A program made the position numbers and the translations under genes. The notes under the pieces were generated by a model that saw nothing but the letters and a program-made list of their open reading frames with translations, did not search any database and was not told the DNA's origin. A DNA stretch of 37,279 nucleotides from Symbiodinium natans. Its lineage: Eukaryota; Sar; Dinophyceae; Suessiales; Symbiodiniaceae. Positions 35,170 through 37,279 of this stretch are shown piece after piece (position 1 is the stretch's first letter; every line of letters starts with the position of its first letter). Location: contig CAJNDS010002236.1 of NCBI GenBank assembly GCA_905221605.1, positions 525,086 through 562,364 on the forward strand, written 5' to 3'.

Positions 35170-37279
35170 GCGACACCGAAAATAGACCCCCTAAACAATA
35201 GGCTTCCCTATAAGGTACTCCATATTTCGGAAGCCACCATATATAGGGCATATTTTCTCCAGGACTTAGAGCGTGTAGGGAGGGGGGGGGGTAAACCCTA
35301 AACCCATACACCGGTGTTTTTTCGGGCTTCAACAACCGAAGGATTGATGACGGCGACGGCCAAGTGAGTTTGGATGAGCTGGTGAAAGGCAGCTCCAGCT
35401 TTGCTGTTTAGGGTTTAGGGTTTAGGGTTTAGGGTTTAGGGTTTAGGGTTTAGGGTTTAGGGTTTAGGGTTTAGGGTTTAGGGTTCCCCCACCCCCTTCC
35501 CCTTCCCCTTCCCCCTTCAAACCCGCACCATCGCCCCAACAGGGTTTTGGGTAGGTCCCTGCCCCAAGCCCCCCCCCCCCCCCCTGCACATCCTGTTCTT
35601 CGAGGTCCTAAACTGTTTGCCCGCCTAGGTGTGTGAGCTTGCTTAGGGGCCTATGTGGAAGTAGCAGAAAGCCGGTGCAAGGGTTGTATGAGGGATCTTA
35701 GCCCCACAAAAAAACAAAACAAGGTCGCTTTCTGGTAGGCTAGAACTACAGTAAACTCCAGAAAGTTGGAAGTTTATGGAGGATTAAAGCTGGGATTCCC
35801 TTTAGTATACCTTTCGGGGTGTGGGCATAGGATGTTCCAACTTTTTTTGAGTTCAACTGTAGTGGGTTCTGTTATTCAAAGCCTGGCTTGCAAGGTGCGG
35901 GCTTAGGGTTTTGCCTGCGCCTCTGCGCCTCCACAAGTATCCGTAGCACTCCCAAAATGAAAAGTCTCGGAAGGACGTTAGGGAATGTCCATTGAGGGCG
36001 CGTCGTGTTCAGAGAGGTTGAATTGACCCTACCTGGTTGCGAGTTTCTACCTGACGAGATCCTATCCCTGTTGGGGGGATACCTAGCTTCCTCACTGTTG
36101 TACTGGGTAAGACGGCATCCCCCGCCGTGAAAGGCTAGAGCCGCAGGGCCTACCTGCTTCAGACCCTAAACCCTAAACCCTAAACCCTAAACCCTAAACC
36201 CTAAACCCTAAACCCTAATCCTGGCACCCGCGGGCGCTCCCCTGAAGCCGAAGCGTTGTCGTCCTTGGGGACGACAACTCCCATATTCAGGAGCATGGAT
36301 TGGGATGTTCCCCCTTATACCACTGAAAATTTCACATCGTACACAAATAGTATTATAATTTATATACACTACCAAACTACAAGCTACGAATTATATGATA
36401 TTCGTATTACGAGGGATTATAGCACCCCCGTTTATATATAATGCCTACCGAGGACCGTGGGTATTTTGGGGGAAGCAGCCGACATGGGACCATAAGCCCT
36501 TAGGGTTTAGGGTTTAAAGTTTAGGGTTTAGGGTTTAGGGTTCTTAGAGTTCATTGAGTCCCGAACTCTAAAGCCGCGGCTCTGCGCCACAAATCGGAAA
36601 GCTCGGGTTCGAAGCCTAGGGTTTAGGGTTTAGAGTTTAGGGTTTAGAGTTTAGGGTTTAGAGTTTAGGGTTTAGGGTTTAGAGTTTCGGGTTTAGGGCT
36701 TAGGGTCCGTGGGGACCAAATGAATCATATAGCCCGAATAAAATATATTTGGGGGCCTGACTAATTCGAATAGGCCTTTGGGGAGGTTATGATAGTAGAG
36801 TCATAAAGGGGCCATAAGGGAATACTGTAAGTATACTATAAGAATTTCTTCCGAGCCCTGTATTACTGGGATGCCCAGTAGTACCCTTATTCCCTTTTTG
36901 GGGGCTTTGGGCTCCCTTGTAAACCCCTTTGAGGTAAAAAGGGCACCCTTTGTACTCCTAGGTTACTGGGCAACCTAGATGATGCTCTTCGAACAGGTAT
37001 CTGGACCATGAACCCGTTCAGGCTCATTCCGTCCCCTAGCCTGCCCTCTCAGCCGCCCTCCTAGCGCCACCGGTTTAGGGTTTAGGGTTTAGGGTTTAGG
37101 GCTTACCCTAAACCTGAAACCCTAAACCTAACCCCTGTAAAGTTCCACTGCGTGAGCTGGGATGCCTGCCAGGAACCCAGCCTAGACCCGAAACGCCGTG
37201 ATCTGACAGCCGAAACCTTCCCGCAGGCATCGCACGCCTGAAAGGGCAAGCGCGAAACGTCGACTTGGCATCCGCCTCA
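17355..37279 (+). CDS. Gene 2: voltage-gated cation channel with C-terminal EF-hands (partial)
   Basis: This entry gives the extent; exons are listed separately. It is an integral membrane channel of the voltage-gated Na/Ca superfamily. Exons in order encode an S3-like segment, an S4 sensor, S5, the P-loop Y-F-G-T-F-S-R-S-M-L-S-M-F joined to E-L-T-L-G-N-W, S6 (E-W-Y-T-I-F-T-L-A-F-Q / V-V-L-G-F-A / V-I-K-V-I-T-G-V-F-L), then EF-hand 1 (D-L-D-G-D-G-G-I-D-C-Q-E) and EF-hand 2 (I-D-D-G-D-G-Q-V-S-L-D-E), ending A-R-L-K-G-Q-A-R at the window edge. Calcium probably modulates gating through the EF-hands, as in known dinoflagellate channel genes. S1, S2 and the start codon are not found, and the 3' end is outside the window. 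Whether there are more channel domains is unknown. Repeat-filled introns average over 1 kb. Confidence 0.88.
17438..17733. other. Intronic region with weak coding fragments
   Basis: An open frame L-E-A-L-L-T-Y-W-G-I-K-I-I-L occurs at about 17478-17565 but lacks a clear acceptor. At 17638 (GTTTTAG|) another fragment starts with hydrophobic content (R-L-L-L-W-S-F-W). Neither fits a known channel segment, so they are not called. CCCTAAA copies lie at 17564-17612. Confidence 0.4.
17734..17831. mobile_element. MITE/introner-like element, 98 bp
   Basis: The ends CTAGGTTGGC and GCCAACCTAG are perfect 10-base inverted repeats, and the interior has AAGGGACCCTAAA. A second copy lies at 27763-27900. 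Confidence 0.7.
17894..17957. repeat. Palindromic element (AACATTCCTTAAT hairpin)
   Basis: AACATTCCTTAAT (17897-17909) is perfectly inverted at 17942-17954 (ATTAAGGAATGTT), around a core GGGGGTTACTGGAATCCC. The core resembles 29461-29485 (GGGGGTACTAGAATCCC), so it may be a small dispersed element. Confidence 0.65.
18008..18540. repeat. CCCTAAA and TTTAGGG arrays with unique islands
   Basis: CCCTAAA (18009-18142), unique (18143-18200), TTTAGGG (18201-18237), unique (18240-18337), CCCTAAA and CCCCTAAA variants (18340-18485). The unique island at 18240-18330 is open in one frame (W-E-S-I-P-C-L-N-W-M) but lacks an acceptor; it is a possible exon. Confidence 0.7.
18542..18648 (+). CDS. Gene 2 exon candidate, soluble Ser-rich
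   Basis: DVLPLDPMIVRRPAGYVARN then T-D-S-A-S-R-S-V-S-A-G-A-E has strong GC3 bias. The acceptor is GTCGCAAG|; the 3' end near GCCCGCAA is not marked by GT. It would lie in the S3-S4 loop if part of the channel, which is long for that loop, so it might belong elsewhere. The reverse-strand frame here is a shadow. Confidence 0.5.
18650..18858. repeat. CCCTAAA array with CCCTGAA block
   Basis: A near-perfect CCCTAAA array (18660-18785) changes to CCCTGAA copies (18783-18815) and back, ending in the acceptor CACAAG|. Confidence 0.9.
18861..18919 (+). CDS. Possible gene 2 exon
   Basis: MGSKGSPALSVRFALRPFE then the donor AAAC|GTAAGG, which runs into TTTAGGG repeats. The acceptor is CCACAAG| or CTTTCAG| at 18891. 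It is short and no motif is certain. Confidence 0.35.
18925..19180. repeat. TTTAGGG array
   Basis: About 10 clean TTTAGGG units (18926-19000), GCTTAGG variants, 80 bases unique, then a second TTTAGGG block (19101-19178). Confidence 0.9.
19367..19464. mobile_element. MITE/introner-like element, 98 bp, TIR about 30 bp
   Basis: Left end TTTACCCAAAGGCTCCTATG with TAGTTCCT following; the right end is the reverse complement with two differences (AGGAACTACATTGGAGCC, then TTCAGGTAAA). The interior contains CCCCCGATGCCG. It is non-coding. Confidence 0.8.
19475..19831. repeat. CCCTAAA fragments then TTTAGGG array
   Basis: Short CCCTAAA runs (19483-19528, 19570-19622) around unique sequence, then about nine TTTAGGG units (19710-19775), then about 55 unique bases to the S4 exon. 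The words ATCACTAACCAACCCTAAACC occur twice (19476 and 19559), a direct duplication. Confidence 0.8.
19832..19876 (+). CDS. Channel exon: S4 voltage sensor
   Basis: IMRLAKLLRLIKLL then C|GTGGCG. Basic residues fall at every third position (R-x-x-K-x-x-R-x-x-K), the signature of an S4 helix. The acceptor is AGCCTAG|. Codon bias is strong in this frame. A longer alternative frame on the same strand (K-P-R-N-Y-A-L-G-E-A) ending at TCT|GTAAGG is also open, so the call rests on the S4 pattern and the surrounding channel exons. Confidence 0.65.
20063..20330. other. Intronic; short TTTAGGG run and unique sequence
   Basis: A possible micro-exon after GATTTAG| (20062) is not phase-resolved. TTTAGGG copies (20104-20140) are followed by unique sequence. 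The stretch 20235-20345 holds a degenerate copy of the AAAAAGGGCACCC-type dispersed repeat. Confidence 0.5.
20418..20515. mobile_element. Dispersed hairpin element (CCCTTTTTGGGG family), copy 1
   Basis: GGATGCCCAGTAGTGTCCTT then ATTCCCTTTTTGGGGGG, ending CCTAGGTTACTAGGCAGCC. It is most similar to the copy at 36870-36980. Confidence 0.7.
20608..20670. repeat. CCCTAAA array, about 9 units
   Basis: A clean array ending in CCCCACACAAATCCTTGCAG|, the acceptor of the next exon. Confidence 0.9.
20688..20779 (+). CDS. Gene 2 exon candidate
   Basis: A strong acceptor CCTTGCAG| and donor CGCT|GTAACC bound a segment open in two frames: LIFQDQKEFDCPNAQSQTER then L-A-K-S-I-K-S-F-D-S, or one phase-compatible with S4 reading D-L-S-R-P-K-G-I-R-L. 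It should encode part of the S4-S5 linker if in the channel. The frame is undecided. A further small exon may start at 20869 (TTTTGCAG|). Confidence 0.5.
20895..20982. mobile_element. Small TIR element, 88 bp
   Basis: CCCCCTAAGGTTGTACCC at the left is inverted at the right (GGGTTACATCCTTAGGGGG). Related sequence lies at about 27290-27435, which shares GGTACAACCTTAGGGGTACG and GAGTCTTC. Confidence 0.65.
21107..21265. repeat. CCCTAAA array
   Basis: Some 20 copies with few variants, then about 70 unique bases and a TTTAGGG block (21337-21390). Confidence 0.9.
21480..21597. repeat. G-run then long C-rich tract
   Basis: GGGGGGATGGGGGGGGG is followed by about 90 bases that are almost pure C, with a few interruptions. 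It is a simple-sequence tract and a likely sequencing or assembly weak point. Confidence 0.9.
21655..21925. repeat. CCCTAAA arrays flanking about 80 unique bases
   Basis: Arrays at 21660-21755 and 21843-21925 (with CCCTGAA copies). The unique part has no supported frame. A frame starting M-E-L-Y-K-R-S-R at 21933 is open for about 30 codons but no splice sites or motif support it. Confidence 0.85.
22040..22760. repeat. Large composite microsatellite
   Basis: (ATT)n (22088-22170), GATGATGATT, TGTAATGTCA/TGTCATG pentamer-like repeats (22225-22340), GTATGTAC/TACA repeats forming a long imperfect palindrome (22340-22495), then several (TA)n blocks (22554-22750). Translations are Y/I/C/H-rich in all frames and are not genes. 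Confidence 0.9.
22958..23093 (+). CDS. Channel exon: S5 transmembrane segment
   Basis: APPSGALWKGASALVWSGIL then ICIVQLLVALVLSTFLPSG. This is one long hydrophobic helix with A-L-V-W at its start, as in S5 of voltage-gated channels. The acceptor is ATAAGAG|; the 3' end is near TTTGGGG|TTTGGGG, inside the start of the telomere-like array. Codon bias is strong. Confidence 0.75.
23094..23400. repeat. TTTAGGG array, unique island, (TG)n, CCCTAAA copies
   Basis: TTTAGGG copies (23094-23135). A unique island at 23140-23320 is open in a frame reading K-G-C-E-G-V-G-F-D-I-A-G after GAAATCGCAG|, a possible S5-P loop exon. A (GT)n tract follows at 23322-23340. CCCTAAA fragments occur at 23364-23395. Confidence 0.55.
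23404..23645. other. Intronic, mostly unique
   Basis: A possible exon after GACTCCCAG| (23418) reads V-G-R-F-F-L-S-Y-R-F in one frame but is unsupported by phase. CCCTAAA copies lie at 23475-23502. The rest is unique AT-balanced sequence. Confidence 0.4.
23648..23762. mobile_element. Dispersed hairpin element, copy 2
   Basis: GGTAGCCCACTGGTAC at the left is matched inversely by GGTTACTGGGCTACT at the right. The interior has T-run GGTTCTGGGTTCCC and CCCCAAAAAGGGTG. It belongs to the family also seen near 20418, 24320, 25525, 32310, 34150 and 36870. Confidence 0.65.
23860..24060. repeat. C/A-run, G-runs and CCCTAAA copies
   Basis: A C-run then A-run at 23864-23892, G-rich GGGTGGGG tracts (23959-24017), then CCCTAAA variants (24037-24099). 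No coding frame. Confidence 0.8.
24106..24160 (+). CDS. Possible channel exon in the S5-P loop
   Basis: LPFCVDESVPYEDRNLAA with acceptor ACTGAG| or CTAAG|. It would lie between S5 and the pore helix, where extracellular loops with this sort of composition occur. The 3' end runs into a C-tract. Low support. Confidence 0.35.
24320..24425. mobile_element. Dispersed hairpin element, copy 3
   Basis: GGCCCTGATTCCCTTTTTTTT ... CCCTTGTAAGCCCCTTTGAA ... AAAAAAGGGCACCCTTG, ending in CTTGGGTCAAGCACATG. Confidence 0.7.
24445..25090. repeat. Intron with mixed telomere-repeat fragments
   Basis: CCCTAAA (24447-24466), TTTAGGG (24583-24655), CCCTAAA/CCCTGAA (24817-24905) and CCCTAAA variants (24975-25088) separated by unique sequence. 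It ends in TCTAAACCGCAG|. No supported frame. Confidence 0.75.
25094..25149 (+). CDS. Channel exon: pore helix, first half of P-loop
   Basis: VEVYRYFGTFSRSMLSMF. Y-F-G-T-F-x-x-x-M-x-x-M-F is the classic pore-helix pattern. The acceptor is AACCGCAG|. The donor chosen is TTT|GTCCGG because it joins in phase 0 to E-L-T-L-G-N-W in the next exon; reading on to the later GT at 25179 would add V-R-G-P-G-A-E-F-F and break the phase. Confidence 0.85.
25191..25287. mobile_element. MITE/introner-like element, 97 bp
   Basis: GGGTCCATGTA at the left and TACATGGACCC at the right are perfect inverted repeats of 11 bases. The word TTTGGTGTAA lies close to both sides (25175-25184 and 25288-25297), a possible target-site duplication offset by six bases on the left. 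Confidence 0.75.
25310..25440. repeat. TTTAGGG/TTTGGGG degenerate array
   Basis: G/T-rich variants with alternating GGGTTTAGGGTTTGGG words. Intronic. Confidence 0.8.
25520..25622. mobile_element. Dispersed hairpin element, copy 4
   Basis: GGCCCTGATTAACGTTTTTGG ... GGGCTCCCTTAGAGG ... AGCCAAAAAGGGTAC, ending TCCTAGGTTACTCTTGGGTC. Confidence 0.7.
25817..25879 (+). CDS. Channel exon: selectivity filter
   Basis: ELTLGNWVPISRILSAAWHA then V, phase 0 at both ends. T-L-G-N-W is a filter/pore-helix-2 motif of one-repeat or four-repeat cation channels. The acceptor is GCTACAG| and the donor GTA|GTGTAA. Joined to the previous exon it gives M-F-E-L-T-L-G-N-W. Confidence 0.88.
25880..26949. other. Intron, 1.07 kb, with CCCTAAA runs
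   Basis: CCCTAAA copies at 25888-25908, 26074-26128 (some CCCCAAA), 26604-26690 and 26908-26946. A G-run lies at 26800-26816. Unique stretches at 25910-26070 and 26130-26590 have short open frames only. No exon supported. Confidence 0.65.
26950..26994 (+). CDS. Channel exon: start of S6
   Basis: EKVSEWYTIFTLAFQ. It joins in phase 0 to the filter exon. The acceptor is AAACCAAG|; the donor is GC (CAG|GCCCTC), chosen because the next exon then continues the helix as V-V-L-G-F-A. The frame itself stays open for six more codons. Confidence 0.82.
27010..27050. repeat. TTTAGGG array after S6 exon
   Basis: Five units start at once after the exon region and end in a TTTAGGGTAAG word. The unique sequence 27051-27250 that follows has no supported exon. 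Confidence 0.85.
27285..27436. repeat. Copy related to the element at 20895
   Basis: It shares with 20895-20999 the words GGGAACCT, CAACCTTAGGGG and CGAGTCTTC followed by CCTTGA, in the same order and orientation. Left ends differ. A small dispersed element. Confidence 0.55.
27763..27900. mobile_element. MITE/introner-like element, 138 bp, with AT palindrome insert
   Basis: Same ends as the 98-bp element at 17734 (CTAGGTTGGCTTTTGGGAC ... GGCCAACCCAG). The interior has gained (TAAA)n-(TATA)n-(TTTA)n, itself a palindrome of about 50 bases. Confidence 0.75.
27960..28983. other. Intron interior, mostly unique
   Basis: A TTTAGGG block (27983-28031), then about 900 bases with little telomere repeat. 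C-runs at 28572-28587 and 28830-28842, GGGAGGGAAG repeats at 28686-28722. Open frames at 28441 and 28684 are low complexity and lack motifs. No exon supported before 28984. Confidence 0.55.
28984..29001 (+). CDS. Channel micro-exon, 18 nt: middle of S6
   Basis: VVLGFA. The acceptor is AGCCTCAG| and the donor TTTGCT|GTCGCT. In phase it bridges F-T-L-A-F-Q and V-I-K-V-I-T-G-V-F-L to give one unbroken S6 helix, and G-F-A is a conserved S6 word in this family. Without it the helix would be too short. Confidence 0.65.
29052..29178. repeat. TTTAGGG array
   Basis: GGGTCTAGG variants then about eight TTTAGGG units, with one GGGGGG expansion. Intronic. Confidence 0.85.
29659..29760 (+). CDS. Channel exon: end of S6 and proximal C-terminus
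   Basis: VIKVITGVFLTETMKVASMD then D-S-R-A-A-R-K-E-T-T-K-E-H-E. V-I-x-G-V-F-L-x-E-T-x-K-V-A-x-x-D is the hallmark of the inner end of S6 in these channels. Acceptor GCCTGAG|, donor CATGAG|GTGGTC, phase 0. The opposite-strand open frame is a shadow. Confidence 0.88.
29820..30045. repeat. Long CCCTAAA array
   Basis: Degenerate to 29930, then about 14 near-perfect units to 30041, interrupted once by GGGTTTAAACCC near 29945, a small palindrome where orientation touches itself. Confidence 0.9.
30118..30206. repeat. TTTAGGG block
   Basis: TTTAGGG units with GGGTTGAGG and GGGTTTTGG variants after about 60 unique bases; orientation is opposite to the array just before. Intronic. Confidence 0.85.
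30214..30285. repeat. Dispersed repeat GGTTCATGGTCC family, copy 1
   Basis: GTTCATGGTCCATAGTACCTG ... GGGATGATAATCGCATACGT, then GGGTATATGACCC and TTTTAGGG. About 90 percent identical to 30888-30965 by eye. Confidence 0.75.
30363..30568 (+). pseudogene. Unassigned open segment, possible retroelement remnant
   Basis: One frame is open for about 65 codons to a TAA: it contains LLDVAADREMWQHYASSIAQ then R-Y-G-S-H-P-P-W-R-V-L-E-W. A-x-D-R-x-x-W near the end of an open frame recalls the C-terminal tail of non-LTR retroelement polyproteins, but this is only a resemblance. It does not fit the channel. Telomere repeats flank it. Confidence 0.25.
30600..30830. other. Unique sequence with a small open frame
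   Basis: After a pyrimidine-rich CCTTTCCTAG| at 30699 a frame M-S-S-N-A-L-D-V-S-L-N-Q runs 42 codons to a stop in the next CCCTAAA array. No motif; exon or chance. Confidence 0.25.
30888..30965. repeat. Dispersed repeat GGTTCATGGTCC family, copy 2
   Basis: GGTTCATGGTCCATAGTACC ... GCATACGTGGGGTATATGAC. See copy 1 at 30214. Confidence 0.75.
30970..32574. other. Intron interior with scattered arrays
   Basis: CCCTAAA (31212-31252), TTTAGGG (31342-31446), CCCTAAA (31852-31890, 31978-32004), TTTAGGG (32105-32168), then CCCTAAA (32440-32568) leading into EF-hand exon 1. Unique parts contain only short frames; 31668-31853 and 32175-32423 are open but without motif or splice support. A degenerate related pair of short repeats (GGCTTCCGAAATTAGGGCTA at 31140; TTTCCGAAAATGAGGCTATC at 31612) is present. 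Confidence 0.6.
32306..32425. mobile_element. Dispersed hairpin element, copy 5
   Basis: GGCCCTTATTCCTTTCTTTTAG ... ATAAGCCCCTTGAAACC, then AAAAAGGGCACCCTG and TCCTAGGTTACTCTTGGGTC. The T-rich arm contains one TTTAGGG-like insertion. Confidence 0.7.
32575..32637 (+). CDS. Channel exon: EF-hand 1
   Basis: EKMRRLFQHADLDGDGGIDC then Q, phase 0. The calcium loop is D-L-D-G-D-G-G-I-D-C-Q-E, where the final Glu comes from the next exon. The donor is GC (CAG|GCCCCC). Acceptor TGGAAG|. All canonical ligand positions (1, 3, 5, 12) are acidic, so it should bind calcium. Confidence 0.88.
32664..32698. repeat. TTTAGGG array after EF-hand 1
   Basis: Five units begin about 27 bases after the donor. Intronic. 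A partial copy of the dispersed hairpin element (TACCCTTTTTTCGG ... GGGTTCCCTGC) follows at 32700-32760. Confidence 0.8.
32835..32932. repeat. CCCTAAA array
   Basis: About 13 clean units, then unique sequence with short TTTAGGG at 33110-33150. Confidence 0.9.
33176..33306. mobile_element. MITE-like element, 131 bp, relative of 16746
   Basis: GGGTACTTGGAGGTTCATGG at the left and GGAGTTACAAGTACCC at the right share an inverted GGGTACTTG terminus. The left end matches the 16746 element over about 25 bases. Confidence 0.65.
33476..33878. repeat. Intron 3' part: mixed arrays then CCCTAAA
   Basis: Short CCCTAAA (33476-33496, 33550-33570), TTTAGGG/TTTGGGG (33688-33735), then CCCTAAA (33808-33861) just before the exon. 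Unique gaps show no frame. Confidence 0.8.
33879..33919 (+). CDS. Channel exon: EF-hand 1 exit helix
   Basis: EFQALLADKEVRS plus two bases of Trp. Acceptor CCACGAG|, which supplies the Glu-12 of the EF-loop. GC donor (GTTG|GCTTCT). Joined to the next exon it gives V-R-S-W-L-A-S-M-E-L-E. Confidence 0.8.
33945..34729. repeat. Intron: TTTAGGG first, hairpin element, CCCTAAA last
   Basis: TTTAGGG copies (33948-34035), unique, hairpin element copy 6 (about 34150-34270, with TTTAGGG copies inside at 34205-34250), CCCTAAA fragments (34350-34400), and a long clean CCCTAAA array of about 19 units (34574-34708) ending near the acceptor CCTCAAG|. The intron is flanked by the direct repeat GTTGGCTTC. 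Confidence 0.88.
34730..34789 (+). CDS. Channel exon: helix between EF-hands
   Basis: LASMELEIWSEKDGLDLFE plus two bases of Met. The donor is GAGAT|GTTCCT, chosen because it joins in phase to the second EF-loop. The frame is open further to another possible donor at 34824 (GAA|GTGAGG), which would break the EF-hand. Confidence 0.82.
34827..35090. repeat. TTTAGGG array, degenerating downstream
   Basis: Eight clean units then increasingly divergent GGGTGTAGG/TTTGGGG variants to about 35080. Confidence 0.85.
35136..35168. repeat. (GA)n microsatellite
   Basis: About 16 GA units in an intron; a G-run follows at 35282-35291 and a short CCCTAAA tail just before the exon. Confidence 0.9.
35342..35388 (+). 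CDS. Channel exon: EF-hand 2 loop
   Basis: IDDGDGQVSLDELVK plus one base of Gly. In a canonical alignment the loop has Ile at position 1, Asp at 3 and 5, Gly at 6, Val at 8 and Glu at 12, so position 1 is non-acidic. Acceptor ACCGAAG|, GC donor (AAAG|GCAGCT). Confidence 0.85.
35408..35485. repeat. TTTAGGG array, about 11 units
   Basis: Near-perfect units start 20 bases after the exon, followed by a C-rich CCCCTTCC tract and a C-run (35569-35584). Confidence 0.95.
35600..36160. other. Unique intronic sequence
   Basis: About 560 bases with no telomere repeats and no supported frame. The interval 36040-36150 is GC-balanced and could form stems, but I could not match it to a known RNA. Confidence 0.4.
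36164..36218. repeat. CCCTAAA array
   Basis: Seven clean units. Confidence 0.95.
36255..36278. repeat. Perfect 10-bp inverted repeat, 4-base loop
   Basis: GTTGTCGTCC, loop TTGG, GGACGACAAC. Stable hairpin in an intron, with no adjacent gene end, so not a terminator call. Confidence 0.8.
36500..36706. repeat. TTTAGGG arrays with alternating TTTAGAG units
   Basis: Units at 36500-36542 and 36617-36705; in the second block TTTAGGG and TTTAGAG alternate, a two-unit period of 14 bases. Between them the word GGGTTCGAAGCC (36608-36619) matches an RNA polymerase III B-box pattern, but no A-box or tRNA fold is visible. Confidence 0.8.
36868..36982. mobile_element. Dispersed hairpin element, copy 7
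   Basis: ACTGGGATGCCCAGTAGTACC, then TTATTCCCTTTTTGGGGG, GTAAACCCCTTTGAGG, TAAAAAGGGCACCC and CCTAGGTTACTGGGCAACC. The most complete copy: ends share TGCCCAGTA in inverted form, and CCCTTTTT pairs with AAAAAGGG inside. Confidence 0.75.
37072..37132. repeat. Head-to-head TTTAGGG / CCCTAAA junction
   Basis: Four TTTAGGG units (37072-37104) meet CCCTAAA-type copies (37105-37130) with no spacer, giving a natural hairpin inside the last intron of the window. Confidence 0.85.
37227..37279 (+). CDS. Channel exon: C-terminal R-L-K-G-x-A-R motif (runs off the window)
   Basis: IARLKGQARNVDLASAS after acceptor TCCCGCAG|. Its first two bases complete the Gly codon of the EF-hand 2 exon, giving E-L-V-K-G-I-A-R-L-K-G. 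The R-L-K-G-x-A-R word after the second EF-hand is one I associate with dinoflagellate channel proteins. The exon continues beyond the window. Confidence 0.85.

Noticed and set aside
36040-36150. Structured RNA gene (rRNA or snRNA fragment)
   Set aside because: I could find only a short coincidental match to the start of small-subunit rRNA (ACCTGGTTG) and no consistent fold.
36256-36441. 61-codon + strand open frame
   Set aside because: AT-rich intronic sequence with codon use unlike the exons, no motif, and no splice context.
36600-36622. tRNA gene based on GGTTCGAAGCC
   Set aside because: The T-stem does not pair and no acceptor or anticodon arm is present.

Overview
This window looks like nuclear DNA of a dinoflagellate (alveolate). 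The evidence is: thousands of bases of plant/alveolate-type telomere heptamer (TTTAGGG/CCCTAAA) scattered internally; very short, GC3-rich exons cut by many introns, several with GC rather than GT donors; two long multi-exon genes on the same strand; and an EF-hand voltage-gated cation channel of the kind abundant in dinoflagellates. I saw no rRNA, tRNA, CRISPR array or prokaryotic operon structure. Family calls rest on recalled motif patterns, not on a database search.

Layout. From 402 to about 14.0 kb (+ strand) lies gene 1, some 30 exon candidates. Its best exons match a giant eukaryotic protein family of the DUF6606/DUF3638/DUF3645 (ubiquitinyl-hydrolase-like) type. The anchor is an uninterrupted 1,035-nt exon at 12250-13284, followed in phase by 13439 onward. 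The middle (about 6.5-11.4 kb) is a run of short exons that I could not assign to a domain. From 14.26 to 16.66 kb sits a 2.4-kb repeat element with A/T-rich inverted ends and about 15 tandem units of about 110 bp. From 17.36 kb to the window end (+ strand) lies gene 2, a voltage-gated cation channel: an S3-like segment, an S4 voltage sensor with a basic residue every third position, S5, a split P-loop (MF/ELTLGNW), S6, then two C-terminal EF-hands spread over six exons. Phase-correct joins of ten exons (25094-37279) rebuild the P-loop, S6 and EF-hands; the one pore donor at 25150 was picked partly because it completes the P-loop.

The most striking feature is the arrangement of the telomere-like repeats. 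They are not a chromosome end. They fill the introns of both genes, and their orientation is strongly biased: CCCTAAA arrays lie just upstream of exons and TTTAGGG arrays just downstream. Most introns therefore run 5'-TTTAGGG...CCCTAAA-3' and could fold on themselves. Some splice sites lie inside repeat units (for example GG|GTTTAGGG donors and CCCTAAACAG| acceptors). Many introns also carry small elements of about 70-170 bp with terminal inverted repeats, several of them 97-98 bp long, resembling MITEs or introner elements.

Gene 1 lacks the 3' half expected of its family, and gene 2 lacks its S1-S2 start. The two halves meet across the 14-17 kb repeat element, which may mark a rearrangement or an assembly join. 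Exon ends are called by splice motif, phase and motif continuity without transcript data; those marked low confidence may be off by tens of bases or be false.
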